Source of the DNA: an uncultured Clostridium sp.
GTDB taxonomy: Bacteria; Bacillota; Clostridia; Clostridiales; Clostridiaceae
Reading direction: 5' to 3'
Assembly: GCA_900548455.1 (NCBI GenBank)
Contig: URKQ01000007.1
Coordinates: 62,001-126,000, forward strand
Length of the DNA stretch: 64,000 bases
In this document: positions 53,001 to 60,970 of the stretch, in pieces
Position numbering within the stretch: the stretch's first letter is position 1
Layout: each line of letters starts with the position of its first letter
Translations under genes and position numbers: made by a program
Notes under the pieces: model-generated
The model's input: the letters and a program-made list of their open reading frames with translations, nothing else
What the model was told of the DNA's origin: nothing
Database searches by the model: none

Positions 53001-53609
53001 TCTGAAAGCTTGTACAGCGTCTCTGTCTAAGAATCCTTCAAGAGTGTTATAATCCCACATTTCAATTTTTTGGATCTCGTGTGATGTTCTAAATCCATCA
53101 AAGAAGTGTAAGAATGGAACTCTTCCTTCTATAGAAGCTAAGTGCGCTACAGGAGCTAAGTCCATAACTTCTTGTACACTATTTGTTGCTAATAGAGCAA
53201 ATCCAGTTTGTCTTGTAGCCATAACGTCTTGGTGATCACCAAAAATTGATAGAGCGTGTGTAGCTAAAGCTCTAGCACTTACGTGTAAAACTGCTGGTAA
53301 TAACTCTCCAGCCATTTTATACATATTTGGTATCATTAATAATAAACCTTGAGACGCAGTAAAAGTAGTTGTTAGAGCACCAGCTTGTAATGAACCGTGT
53401 ACTGCTCCAGAAGCACCAGCTTCTGATTGCATTTCTACCACTTTAACTTGTTGTCCAAAAGCATTCTTTCTTCCTTGAGCCGCCCATTCATCACAGTGTT
53501 CAGCCATTGGTGAAGATGGAGTTATTGGGAATATTGCTGCTACATCGGTATACGCATATGCAACGTGAGCTGCAGCTGTATTACCATCCATGGTCTTCAT
53601 TTTTCTCAT
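50094..53609 (-). CDS. nifJ: Pyruvate:ferredoxin (flavodoxin) oxidoreductase
   Basis: About 1171 residues, the single-chain form usual in Clostridium. MKTMDGNTAAAHVAYAYTDV is the N-terminal pyruvate site; two 4Fe-4S ferredoxin motifs near 690 and 745 (CIQCNQCAFVCP and CTGCGNCAQVCP); a third cluster's cysteines (CAGCGETPYAKL) and thiamine diphosphate domain (GGDGWSYDIGYGG) in the C-terminal third. It turns pyruvate and CoA into acetyl-CoA, CO2 and reduced ferredoxin. ATG 53609 with GAAGG 9 bases upstream is preferred over TTG 53618. Message has a 180-base structured leader. Confidence 0.97.
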   Translation of the reverse strand: MRKMKTMDGNTAAAHVAYAYTDVAAIFPITPSSPMAEHCDEWAAQGRKNAFGQQVKVVEMQSEAGASGAVHGSLQAGALTTTFTASQGLLLMIPNMYKMAGELLPAVLHVSARALATHALSIFGDHQDVMATRQTGFALLATNSVQEVMDLAPVAHLASIEGRVPFLHFFDGFRTSHEIQKIEMWDYNTLEGFLDRDAVQAFRERALSPEHPVTRGTAQNPDVYFQGREAQNPFYEAIPEVVEKYMEKINKEIGTDYHLFNYYGAQDADRVIVAMGSVCDTIEETIDFLTAQGEKVGLLKVHLFRPFSLEHFFKAMPSTVKKIAVLDRTKEPGSAGEPLYQDVRNAFYDKDVRPVIIGGRYGLGSKDTTPSHIVTVFDHLKQDDFKNGFTIGIIDDVSNTSLDVTRTISTTPEGTVECKFWGLGSDGTVGANKSAIKIIGDHTDMYAQAYFDYDSKKSGGVTMSHLRFGKKAIKSPYLINQANYIGCHNQSYVHTYDVLAGIKDGGTFLLNTKWDMEGLEANLPASMKRYMAEHNINFYTLNAVKLAQEIGLGGRINMICQAAFFKLAEIIPVDEAIKYLKDAVVTSYGKKGEKVVKMNHDAIDAGVNAIVKIEIPQSWKNAVDEVKTESNKPEFIKNIVEVMNRQEGNKLPVSAFEGREDGTFDAGTAAYEKRCIGVNVPEWIPENCIQCNQCAFVCPHATIRPVVGTENDFANAPAGIKLVDAKGGKAFEGLKFTMTVSPADCTGCGNCAQVCPAKEKALVMKSADSQEAQKAVWDFAVDMPENVNPMGTASVKGSQFEKPLFEFSGACAGCGETPYAKLITQLFGDRMMVANATGCSSIWGGSAPSTPYTKNQAGRGPAWANSLFEDNAEFGLGMFVGVKQLREKLTSLVEEAIEKTSNEELKAALTVWLANKDNGEGSKAATDKILPLLEANKDCCELMQNIYKHKDYFIKRSQWIFGGDGWSYDIGYGGVDHVLASGEDVNIFVFDTEVYSNTGGQSSKATPTAAIAKFAASGKKTKKKDLGMMAMTYGYVYVAQIAMGADHNQTLKAIREAEAYPGPSLIIAYAPCINHGLKSGMGASQLESKKAVACGYWGMYRFNPALKEEGKNPFTLDSKEPTESFRDFILGEVRYASLAKLFPEQAEELFTKTEKDAMERLESYKKLANQQ

Positions 53610-53669
53610 TGTAAGCAACCTTCTTTCTAAAAAAATTTAATTAATAAATTTCCTTCATCATTTTTATTA

Positions 53670-53794
53670 AAATGCAGGATTTCCTCCACTAATTGTTAAA
53701 ATGATGTCAGAAAACTCATCAACTAGACTACCTCAGAAAAACAGTACATAAACGCACTTTCCCCCTTGGTAATCTTTAACATGATCCTACATTT
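53670..53794 (-). ncRNA. Structured 5' leader of the pyruvate:ferredoxin oxidoreductase message
   Basis: Between promoter and gene the RNA can fold into nested helices. P1: AAAUGUAGGAU with AUCCUGCAUUU (plus 53784-53794 and 53670-53680), 11 pairs with one G-U. P2: UGUUAAA with UUUAACA (53775-53781, 53694-53700). P3: GAUUACC with GGUAGUC (53768-53774, 53726-53732), directly stacked on P2. P4: UGAUG/CAUCA hairpin (53702-53721). P5: AGUGC/GUACU hairpin in the P3 loop. This looks like a multi-helix cis-regulatory RNA. I do not recognise its class. Confidence 0.55.
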
Positions 53795-53796
53795 AG

Positions 53797-53824
53797 ATTA
53801 TACCCTATCTATTTTAAATTTCAA
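53797..53824 (-). promoter_or_regulatory. Sigma-A type promoter of the pyruvate:ferredoxin oxidoreductase gene
   Basis: Minus strand TTGAAA (53819-53824), 16 bases, TATAAT (53797-53802, perfect). It lies about 190 bases before the ATG, so the leader RNA would start right after it, with P1 of the fold a few bases from the 5' end. Confidence 0.75.
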
Positions 53825-53854
53825 GTATTATTATTAGAGAATATTGTTAAATAA

Positions 53855-55234
53855 TTAATTATCTTCAACTTCTATTTCTTGCTGAAATTCTACCATACTT
53901 GCATTGTAGTTTCTATGTGTTAATTCTCTTGTAAAAGTTTCTATATTTTTTCCTTCACCATGGACAACAAATATTTTTTTAGGTCTTTTCTTTAATCTAT
54001 TTACCCATTCCAAAAGACCTTTTTTATCTGCATGAAGTGATAAGCCACCCATATAATGAATGCTAGCCCTAACTTTCATTGTCTCACCTAGAATATCCAC
54101 TTCCTTATATCCATTCAAAAGTTTGCTTCCTAAACTTTTTCTCCCATTATATGAAGTAATAATTATTGAACACTCTCTTCTTTCAATATTATTAATAAGT
54201 TGATTTGTAATTCTTCCCCCTTGATGTATCCCACCCGCTACAATAATTATTGCTCCGGATTTAACATGATCTATAGTTTTATATTCCTTATCTACAAAAT
54301 GAAGCCCTCTAAATTCTAATGGGTCATCACCTCTTGCAATTAATCTCTGAGCCTCTTTATCAAAGTAATCTTCATACTTTTTAAAAATATTAGTAATATT
54401 GGAAGCTAGGGGACTATCAACATATACTTGACAATTAAGCAATCTCCCTGCTTCTATAAATCTATTAAGCATATAAACAAGCTCTTGCGTTCTTCCTAGT
54501 GAAAAGCAAGGGATTATAACATTCCCTCCTTTTTCCATGGTTCTCTCTGCAATTTTCAATAATTTAGGGTAATTATTTTCATATTTATGCAATTTACTAC
54601 CATAGGTACTCTCAATAATTAGATAATCTGCCTCAACTCCATACTGAGGATCATTTAATATGTCTTTATTAACATTTCCTATATCCCCACTATAAACCAA
54701 TTTAAATATTTTTTTATCTGGTTTTTTGATTAAAATTTCACATATTGCAGATCCTAAAACATGTCCTGCATCCTTAAATTCAACAAAAACCTCTTCATTT
54801 AATTCTATTTTTTCTCTATAGTCATAACCATGAAATAGCTTTAATACTCCTTCTACATCATTTTCATCATATAGCGGCAACTTTGAAGTTTCCTTATTAT
54901 CATCCTTAGTATTAATGTTTTCCTCTTCAAATATCTTAGCTGTGTCACGAAGAAGATAATCACATAGATCTACTGTGGGTTTTGTACAAATCACCTTACC
55001 TCTAAATCCTAGTTTATAAAGAAGTGGAATCCTTCCACTATGATCCACATGACAATGAGATAAAATAACATAATCAATTTCTTTAGGATTAAAAAAGAAT
55101 TTATCATTTTCGTATTTATAAGCATCCTTTCCTTGAAATAAACCACAATCTAATAAAATCTTTGTATTATCTAAATCAAGCAAATGACATGAACCTGTAA
55201 TACACTTAGTAGCTCCTAAAAATTTAATCTTCAT
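53855..55234 (-). CDS. MBL-fold beta-CASP RNA-processing type hydrolase
   Basis: 459 residues. VILSHCHVDHSGRIPLLYKL (HxHxDH) and DAGHVLGSAICEI near 165 give the metal site; YSGDIGN the next Asp. The beta-CASP insert and its motifs follow: IPCFSLGRTQELVYML, then SLHADKKGLLEW and IFVVHGE at the end. This is the CPSF73/RNase J-like class of nucleases. It is a single gene between murG and the oxidoreductase; no partner is visible. Confidence 0.88.
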   Translation of the reverse strand: MKIKFLGATKCITGSCHLLDLDNTKILLDCGLFQGKDAYKYENDKFFFNPKEIDYVILSHCHVDHSGRIPLLYKLGFRGKVICTKPTVDLCDYLLRDTAKIFEEENINTKDDNKETSKLPLYDENDVEGVLKLFHGYDYREKIELNEEVFVEFKDAGHVLGSAICEILIKKPDKKIFKLVYSGDIGNVNKDILNDPQYGVEADYLIIESTYGSKLHKYENNYPKLLKIAERTMEKGGNVIIPCFSLGRTQELVYMLNRFIEAGRLLNCQVYVDSPLASNITNIFKKYEDYFDKEAQRLIARGDDPLEFRGLHFVDKEYKTIDHVKSGAIIIVAGGIHQGGRITNQLINNIERRECSIIITSYNGRKSLGSKLLNGYKEVDILGETMKVRASIHYMGGLSLHADKKGLLEWVNRLKKRPKKIFVVHGEGKNIETFTRELTHRNYNASMVEFQQEIEVEDN

Positions 55235-55309
55235 TTTTAATCCTCCTTGTATTCATATCTATTTATTATCTCACTTATTTTATTTCTATATACTCTTGGT
55301 TTTTAATAC

Positions 55310-55350
55310 ATAAAAAACTGATAAGGAAATTTATCTTTTCCTTATCAGTT
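55310..55350 (-). terminator. Terminator after murG
   Basis: AACTGATAAGGAAA and its perfect complement, 14 pairs around a 7-base loop, followed on the minus strand by TTTTTTATG. It starts 33 bases past the murG stop. Confidence 0.92.
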
Positions 55351-55382
55351 CAATTATCAGTAAATTTTATTTTACTACATTC

Positions 55383-56456
55383 TTATTTTATTCTATTTTT
55401 CTCTATTAAGGTAACTATGTTATTTAAACTATCTCTTTGTTTACTTTTACTCATATTCTCTATATATTTAGCCTTATTGTCTTTAATGTCTTTAACTGCA
55501 TCTAGAAGACTTAATGCATTTAAGTTTTCTTCTTCTATTACCATACTATAGCCCGCTTTTTCAAAAGACTTAGCATTTAATATTTGATCACCTCTACTAG
55601 CTTTTGCTGATAACGGAATTAATATATTAGGTTTCTTAAGGGCTAAAAGTTCGAATATCGTATTAGCACCAGCTCTTGAAATAACAATATCAGCTAGTTG
55701 CATTAAATCACTCAATTCTTCTTTAATATATTCAAACTGTGCGTATCCTTCAATCATATTATAGTTTCTATCAATATTACCTTTTCCACAAAGATGAACC
55801 ACATTATATTCTTTTAGTAAATCCTTTAATGATTCTCTCACGCATTCATTAACAATTCTTGAACCTAAGCTACCACCTGTTACAAGAATTACAGGCTTAT
55901 TATCTTTAAATCCACAGAATTCTCTTCCCTTAATTTTACTTCCCTTGAATAATTCTTCTCTTATAGGTGATCCAGTAAGTACTGCTTTCTTCTTATTTAC
56001 ATGATTCATGGCTTCTTCAAATGTTACACATATTTTTGTAGCATAAGGCATAGATATTTTATTTGCAAGCCCAGGAGTCATATCGGATTCATGTATTATA
56101 ACTGGAATCTTATTAAAGTAAGCTCCTAAAACTACTGGTACTGAAACAAATCCACCCTTAGAAAAAACAATGTTTGGCTTTTCCTTCTTAATTATAGCCT
56201 TTGCTTCAAAAACTCCCTTAATTACTTTAAAAGGGTCAGTGAAGTTTTTCACATCAAAATATCTTCTAAGTTTACCACTAGAAATAGCATGATATTTAAT
56301 CTTTTCCTCTTCAATAAGTTTCTTTTCTATACCACTTGCCGTGCCTATATATTGAATTTCATATCCTAGTTCCTTTAATTTAGGCATTAACGCTATGTTT
56401 GGAGTAACATGTCCTGCTGTTCCTCCGCCTGTCATAATAATTTTTTTGTTACTCAA
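55383..56456 (-). CDS. murG: UDP-N-acetylglucosamine transferase MurG
   Basis: About 357 residues. IIMTGGGTAGHVTPNIALMP is the N-terminal glycine loop and GGSLGSRIVNECVRESL and ISRAGANTIFELLALKKPNI are the donor-site motifs. MurG makes lipid II at the inner face of the membrane. The start is a TTG: at 56456 TTG lies 8 bases after GGGAGG and gives MSNKKIIMTGGG; another TTG at 56462 is only 2 bases from the site. No ATG is available before the glycine loop except one inside it. Confidence 0.95.
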   Translation of the reverse strand: MSNKKIIMTGGGTAGHVTPNIALMPKLKELGYEIQYIGTASGIEKKLIEEEKIKYHAISSGKLRRYFDVKNFTDPFKVIKGVFEAKAIIKKEKPNIVFSKGGFVSVPVVLGAYFNKIPVIIHESDMTPGLANKISMPYATKICVTFEEAMNHVNKKKAVLTGSPIREELFKGSKIKGREFCGFKDNKPVILVTGGSLGSRIVNECVRESLKDLLKEYNVVHLCGKGNIDRNYNMIEGYAQFEYIKEELSDLMQLADIVISRAGANTIFELLALKKPNILIPLSAKASRGDQILNAKSFEKAGYSMVIEEENLNALSLLDAVKDIKDNKAKYIENMSKSKQRDSLNNIVTLIEKNRIK

Positions 56457-56726
56457 TTTCAAATCCTCCCAAATCTTTATAGTAAAATTTTAATCTTACT
56501 ATACATACCATTATATGCTACTAGCTATATTATGCTCCTTATTAAGTTATGCCACAGATAAGTTAAAAAGTAAATAGATATAACAGATTTTTGAATATTG
56601 TATCTAATTTTTAAATAAATTATGGTAATTTGACATATTAATTCCGATGTTGCCACCCATTCTCTTAAATATTATCCTTATATCCGGGTAAAATACTATT
56701 ATCAAAACAAAGGAGGTGAAAATTAC

Positions 56727-56930
56727 ATGTCAAACTCTAATTCAAGTTATAATAAACCAGTAGTTCCTGAAGCTAAAGCTGGATTAAACAAATTCAAAAT
56801 GGAAGCTGCTCAAGAAGTTGGAGTTAACTTAAAAGAAGGTTACAATGGAGACCTTACTTCTAAAGAAGCTGGATCTGTAGGTGGCCAAATGGTTAAAAAA
56901 ATGGTTGAATCTTACGAGAAAAACCTATAG
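56727..56930 (+). CDS. Small acid-soluble spore protein, alpha/beta type (copy 1)
   Basis: 67 residues. KFKMEAAQEVGVNLKEGYNG, then GQMVKKMVESYEKN, is the alpha/beta SASP fold, and MEAAQEVGV matches the site cut by the germination protease. SASPs coat spore DNA and protect it from UV and heat. AAAGGAGGTGAAAATTAC precedes the ATG. It should be read by sigma-G in the forespore; a -10-like CATATTA is seen at about 56635, without a clear -35. It is a near-duplicate of the next gene. Confidence 0.95.
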   Translation: MSNSNSSYNKPVVPEAKAGLNKFKMEAAQEVGVNLKEGYNGDLTSKEAGSVGGQMVKKMVESYEKNL

Positions 56931-57072
56931 TTCAAATTTGCAGCTAGCAGTTGGGAAAAATATTATTTGACAATATTATTATTTGATAAAATAATGTATA
57001 TTACTCAAATAACAAGTATTAAAATGTGTTTGTTTGTTTAACTTATCTACCTAATAAAAGGAGGAATTTTTT

Positions 57073-57264
57073 ATGACAAGCAGAAATAGAGTATTAGTAC
57101 CAGAAGCTAAAGCAGGTTTAAACAAATTTAAAATGGAAGCTGCTCAAGAAGTTGGAGTTAACTTAAAAGAAGGTTACAATGGAGACCTTACTTCTAGAGA
57201 AGCTGGATCAATCGGCGGACAAATGGTTAAAAAAATGGTTGAAGCTTACGAAAGAAATTTATAG
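57073..57264 (+). CDS. Small acid-soluble spore protein, alpha/beta type (copy 2)
   Basis: 63 residues, differing from copy 1 mainly in the first 11 residues and a few conservative changes (Lys to Arg in LTSREAGS). Nucleotide identity in the shared core is very high, so the pair arose by recent tandem duplication. AGGAGG-type site (AAAGGAGGAATTTTTT). It ends before a strong terminator at 57330-57351. Confidence 0.95.
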   Translation: MTSRNRVLVPEAKAGLNKFKMEAAQEVGVNLKEGYNGDLTSREAGSIGGQMVKKMVEAYERNL

Positions 57265-57329
57265 AATTATATAAACTAAAAATTCTGTAAATCCCCTTAA
57301 ATAATAACTTGTAAGCAACACAAAATAGA

Positions 57330-57351
57330 AGAGGCCCTCGGGCCTCTTTTT
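57330..57351 (+). terminator. Terminator after the SASP pair
   Basis: AGAGGCC - CTCG - GGCCTCT followed by TTTT; compact and GC-rich in an AT-rich region. It lies close to the RecJ stop on the other strand and may serve both. Confidence 0.92.
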
Positions 57352-57387
57352 CAATGTTTAAAATATTATAATCTCTCTATAATCTCT

Positions 57388-59163
57388 TTACTTAGAAATT
57401 TTTATATCCTTAATTTTTAACTGAACATTTCTTCTACCCATATATTCATTAATATCTGGTTGAAATAAAATATCTAAATATAATCCCACTGGTCTATCTA
57501 TGGCTGCGTTAAAATTATCTCCATAAACTTCAAATAAGATATCTTCAACTTCTTTACTTTTATTAAAATACAGTCCATCTACCTTTCTCCCTGGACCATC
57601 TAAAGCAAATTCAAACTTCACATGTTGATTATCAGAACCTAAAAATCTCATAGAATTAACCTTAACTCTTCTAGCCATAAGTACTGGAGATGGATTTCCC
57701 TTTCCAAAAGGTTCTAAAAGTTTAAATTCCTCTACAACAGCTTCATTTACATAGTTTAAACTTATAGGAGAGTCAATCTTCATTTTCACAGCAATATCAT
57801 TATTAGTTAATTTGCAATTATCATTAAGTTCTTTTCTAAATTTATCAATATTCTCTTCTTCAATTGAAAGACCTGCTGCCATTGGATGTCCACCAAATTT
57901 ATATAAAAGATGACTACACTTTAACATCTCTTCAAACATATTATACTCTTCTATAGATCTACCAGAACCCTTTGGCATTTCCTTACCACTTGTTATAACA
58001 AAAGTTGGTTTTCCGTATTTTTCTTTCACTCTTCCTGCCACAATTCCCGCAATACTCTCATGAATTTTATCATTAAAAATTACGAGGACCTTATCCTCGT
58101 TTAGACTACCTTTTTCAATGATCTCACAAACCTCTTCAACACTTTCAGTAGTTAAATCCTGTCTTTCCTTATTAAGATTATATACCTTTGCTGCTAAATC
58201 TCTAGCTTCTTTATCATCTTCTGAAAGAATTAATTGTAATGATAATAGTGCCGTCTCTAATCTTCCAGTAGCATTAATACAAGGTCCAATATTAAATCCC
58301 ACATTGTAACAAGATACCTGTCCTTCAATACCAATTATATCTTTCAAAGCTTTTAATCCCTTATTCTTAGTATTAGTTAAAACCTTAAGACCTTCCTTAG
58401 CAATAACCCTATTTTCATCAACAAGATCAACTACATCACAAATTGTTCCGATAGCAGCCAATTCCAATAAATCACTGGAATCAACATCTTTAAGTCCAAA
58501 GGCTTCATATAAAGCCACAGAAAACTTATATGCAATTCCCGCACCACATAAAATTTTAAATGGATAACTGCAATCTTCTCTCTTTGGATTAATTAAAGCA
58601 TCACTTTTAGGAATCATTGTTTTTCTTACTCCATCACACTCTTCAAAAGGCAATTCATGATGATCCGTAACAATAACCTTCATTCCTAATTCTTTAGCCC
58701 TATCTACCTCTTTTATAGCTGATATCCCGTTATCACAAGAAATTATAAGATCATATCCTTCTTGGGATATAATCTCAATTCTCTCTAGACTCATTCCATA
58801 TCCTTCATTTTCTCTATGAGGTATATGATAACTAACATTTCCACCACAATTTCTTATAGCTTTATAAAGTATCGCTGTACTCGTCACTCCATCGGCATCA
58901 TAATCTCCATAAACCATAATTTTTTCTTTATTCTTTATGGCATCACACATAATCTTAATTCCCCTATCCATGTCCTTCATTAAATATGGATTATAAAGAT
59001 TATTAAAACTTCCATAAAAAAACTCTTTAAGCTTATGAATGTCATTTATATTTCTATTTAATAGTACCCTTAAAGTAATCGGTGTAATCTTACCTTTTGT
59101 AGCACTGTATAACTTATCTAGGTCAGCTCTAGAAAAATTAGTTTCATTCCAAATAGTTTCCAC
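57388..59163 (-). CDS. recJ: Single-stranded-DNA-specific exonuclease RecJ
   Basis: 591 residues. DHH-family motifs: MVYGDYDADGVTSTAILYKA (motif I), ISCDNGISAI (II), VIVTDHHELPFEECDG (III, DHH); DHHA1 region with GSGRSIEEYNMFEEMLKCSH and KFGGHPMAAGLSIEEENID; and an OB-like C-terminus. It degrades 5' single strands in repair and recombination. Some shorter relatives are specialised, but length and motifs fit RecJ. Confidence 0.95.
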   Translation of the reverse strand: METIWNETNFSRADLDKLYSATKGKITPITLRVLLNRNINDIHKLKEFFYGSFNNLYNPYLMKDMDRGIKIMCDAIKNKEKIMVYGDYDADGVTSTAILYKAIRNCGGNVSYHIPHRENEGYGMSLERIEIISQEGYDLIISCDNGISAIKEVDRAKELGMKVIVTDHHELPFEECDGVRKTMIPKSDALINPKREDCSYPFKILCGAGIAYKFSVALYEAFGLKDVDSSDLLELAAIGTICDVVDLVDENRVIAKEGLKVLTNTKNKGLKALKDIIGIEGQVSCYNVGFNIGPCINATGRLETALLSLQLILSEDDKEARDLAAKVYNLNKERQDLTTESVEEVCEIIEKGSLNEDKVLVIFNDKIHESIAGIVAGRVKEKYGKPTFVITSGKEMPKGSGRSIEEYNMFEEMLKCSHLLYKFGGHPMAAGLSIEEENIDKFRKELNDNCKLTNNDIAVKMKIDSPISLNYVNEAVVEEFKLLEPFGKGNPSPVLMARRVKVNSMRFLGSDNQHVKFEFALDGPGRKVDGLYFNKSKEVEDILFEVYGDNFNAAIDRPVGLYLDILFQPDINEYMGRRNVQLKIKDIKISK

Positions 59164-59341
59164 TTTATCACCTTACCTTCCTAAGCCCACATGAATTATA
59201 CCATAACAATTTATAATTTCGAAGTGGTAATAAATATCAAAAGATACCTAAAAACAATTCTTTTTATGCTTTTTTAACTCCCTTTTTAACTTGATATCAT
59301 CCTTTTAAAAGTATTATCCCACTATCTCTGCGTCTACTGTC

Positions 59342-59374
59342 TTTTTTAATAAAATGTTGGCGGGGCATGTCCAT
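59342..59374 (-). repeat. Partial copy C of the small palindromic element
   Basis: Read on the minus strand: ATGGACATGCCCCGCCAACATTTTATTAAAAAA, matching the right half of elements A and B. The left half is missing. It lies about 145 bases before the left end of the IS; the remaining 59164-59609 sequence is AT-rich and shows no gene. Confidence 0.6.
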
Positions 59375-59517
59375 AATTATAAACCATCTAAATATTTTAT
59401 AATAAATCACCTTAATATTTATATTTTCACATGCTATTTAACTAATTTTAGTTAATTCAAACAAATTTTATATCCTATTTATGTAAAATTTAATTAACTT
59501 TTTCTTTATCTATATTC

Positions 59518-60668
59518 TTTTTAAAAGAAATGTTGGTAAATAAAAATAAATTCAGACGAACGTATATTCTTAAAATTTTAAGTCAATAATCTTTATGAGG
59601 TGAACTATTGTGGTAATAAATAATAATTTAAAATATAATTTGGATTTAAATGAGTATGGTTGTCCCCATTGCAACAGCACTCATGTTATTAAATACGGAA
59701 AATTTAAGTCAAAGCAACGCTTCTTATGTAAAGATTGTAATAAAACTTTTTCAATTAGAACAAATTCTCCTTGGTATTACTCTAAAAAAGACAATGATAC
59801 TTGGAAAGAATTCTGGAACTTGCAAATAGAAAAAACACCTTTACGTATCTGTGCAGAAAAGCTAAACATCAACATTGCAACAGCTTTTTCTTGGCGCCAT
59901 AAAATATTAAATACTTTAAAAATTTCAACTGAACCAAAAACTATTAAAGGAAATATTTTTATGACAAAGCGTGTATTCCATGAAAATTTTAAGGGCTCTA
60001 ATACAAGTAAAACTATACTTAAAGTTAAAAAAGATCATAACCTTATTGTAATTGTATCTGGAGACGATAATGACGATTGCTTAGTACAACCAATTTGTCT
60101 AGATAGATGGGACAAAAATTCTTTTTCACAAATTGTACTTAATAAAGTTGAATTTAATTCTTTTATATTTACTGGTGGAGATAGATATCTCGCTCTAGCT
60201 GCTCGAGGTGGCTACGATTTTAACAATCCTTACCAACATGAATATATAGATGCTTTAGTTGAAAACAAAAAATTGATTAAACCAGCAAGGGAACTAGTAA
60301 CAAATATTATAAATAACTATCGAGATATTAACAATAAAGCTCGTGGTGTTGCTACAAAATATTTATCTAGATATTTCTCATTGGCTAAAATCTTTTCATT
60401 AAAAGAAAATTTTAGTTTTTCCACTGTTTTTAATAAAATTTATACGAAAGATGTTTTCTTAATTTCTAAAAAAATTGGAGATATAATTGCATTGCAATAA
60501 TGAAATAGTCTCTGTAGTAATAATAGATTCCTCCTTTGAGTAAAAATACTATTATTTTTATAAAATAACATTGCATTTCATGAATTTCTCATTACAACAT
60601 AATATAACTTTTTGGTTTTTAAGAAGTTGCTTGTCCTATAACACCAACAACATTTCTCTAAAAAAGTT
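59518..60668 (+). mobile_element. IS1595-like insertion element
   Basis: About 1.15 kb bounded by TTTTTAAAAGAAATGTTGGT on the left and, in reverse complement, TTTTTTAGAGAAATGTTGTTGGT on the right (60643-60668), differing by a 3-base insertion. It contains one plus-strand transposase-like gene, opposite to nearly all neighbours. I see no clear target duplication. The same end sequences are present in elements A and B near 49.8 kb and in partial copies on both sides, so the family has been active in this genome. Confidence 0.65.
59610..60500 (+). CDS. IS1595-family transposase-like protein, probably without catalytic triad
   Basis: 296 residues. Zinc-ribbon N-terminus CPHCNSTHVIKYGKFKSK and FLCKDCNKTFS (two CxxC pairs), then a helix-turn-helix-like region (RICAEKLNINIATAFSWRHK), and a C-terminal ARGVATKYLSRYFSLAKIF that strongly recalls IS1595-type GVATKYL endings. 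Yet the place where the family normally has DE before xFFxESFKG reads FMTKRVFHENFKG, and the later N/E stretch is also changed; only GGDRYLALAARGG keeps an Asp. The frame is intact. Start GTG at 59610 is 7 bases after GAGGTG. It may be a defective or co-opted relative. Confidence 0.7.
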   Translation: MVINNNLKYNLDLNEYGCPHCNSTHVIKYGKFKSKQRFLCKDCNKTFSIRTNSPWYYSKKDNDTWKEFWNLQIEKTPLRICAEKLNINIATAFSWRHKILNTLKISTEPKTIKGNIFMTKRVFHENFKGSNTSKTILKVKKDHNLIVIVSGDDNDDCLVQPICLDRWDKNSFSQIVLNKVEFNSFIFTGGDRYLALAARGGYDFNNPYQHEYIDALVENKKLIKPARELVTNIINNYRDINNKARGVATKYLSRYFSLAKIFSLKENFSFSTVFNKIYTKDVFLISKKIGDIIALQ

Positions 60669-60837
60669 CATAGATAATTTTTTCATCCATATATTGTCTT
60701 GATTTTTTTAACTTTCAAGGATATATTATCAATATAATTCTATAATATATCTGGTAATTGTAATTATATGTAATGTAAAATTTTAAAAATAGCTCCTGTT
60801 TTAATTGCTTTCTATATTTTACCATTATTTATCACAG

Positions 60838-60862
60838 TCACAACAACATTTTTCTAAAAAAG
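60838..60862 (-). repeat. Extra copy of the IS right end
   Basis: Reverse complement AGCTTTTTTAGAAAAATGTTGTTGTG, about 200 bases beyond the first right end (60643-60668) and in the same orientation. It may be the remnant of an older insertion. The 60501-60968 gap otherwise holds no gene that I can support. Confidence 0.5.
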
Positions 60863-60940
60863 CTCTTAGAGTTCTGTAAACCTATCTGAGGTGGCTAAAC
60901 TCCAACTTTATCCAAGACCTTCCCATTTAATAAGTGACAT

Positions 60941-60970
60941 AAAAAAAGTGGCTTTATAATTTCACCACTT
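60941..60970 (-). terminator. Terminator overlapping the stop of the M16 peptidase gene
   Basis: Minus strand AAGTGG and CCACTT pair around a 13-base loop and are followed by TTTTTATG. The first arm includes the TAA stop. Confidence 0.7.

Noticed and set aside
53694..53781. Rex-type redox operator (TTGTTAA-like halves) before the oxidoreductase
   Set aside because: The halves TGTTAAA and TTTAACA are about 70 bases apart, not the short spacing needed for a Rex site; they pair better as RNA helix P2.
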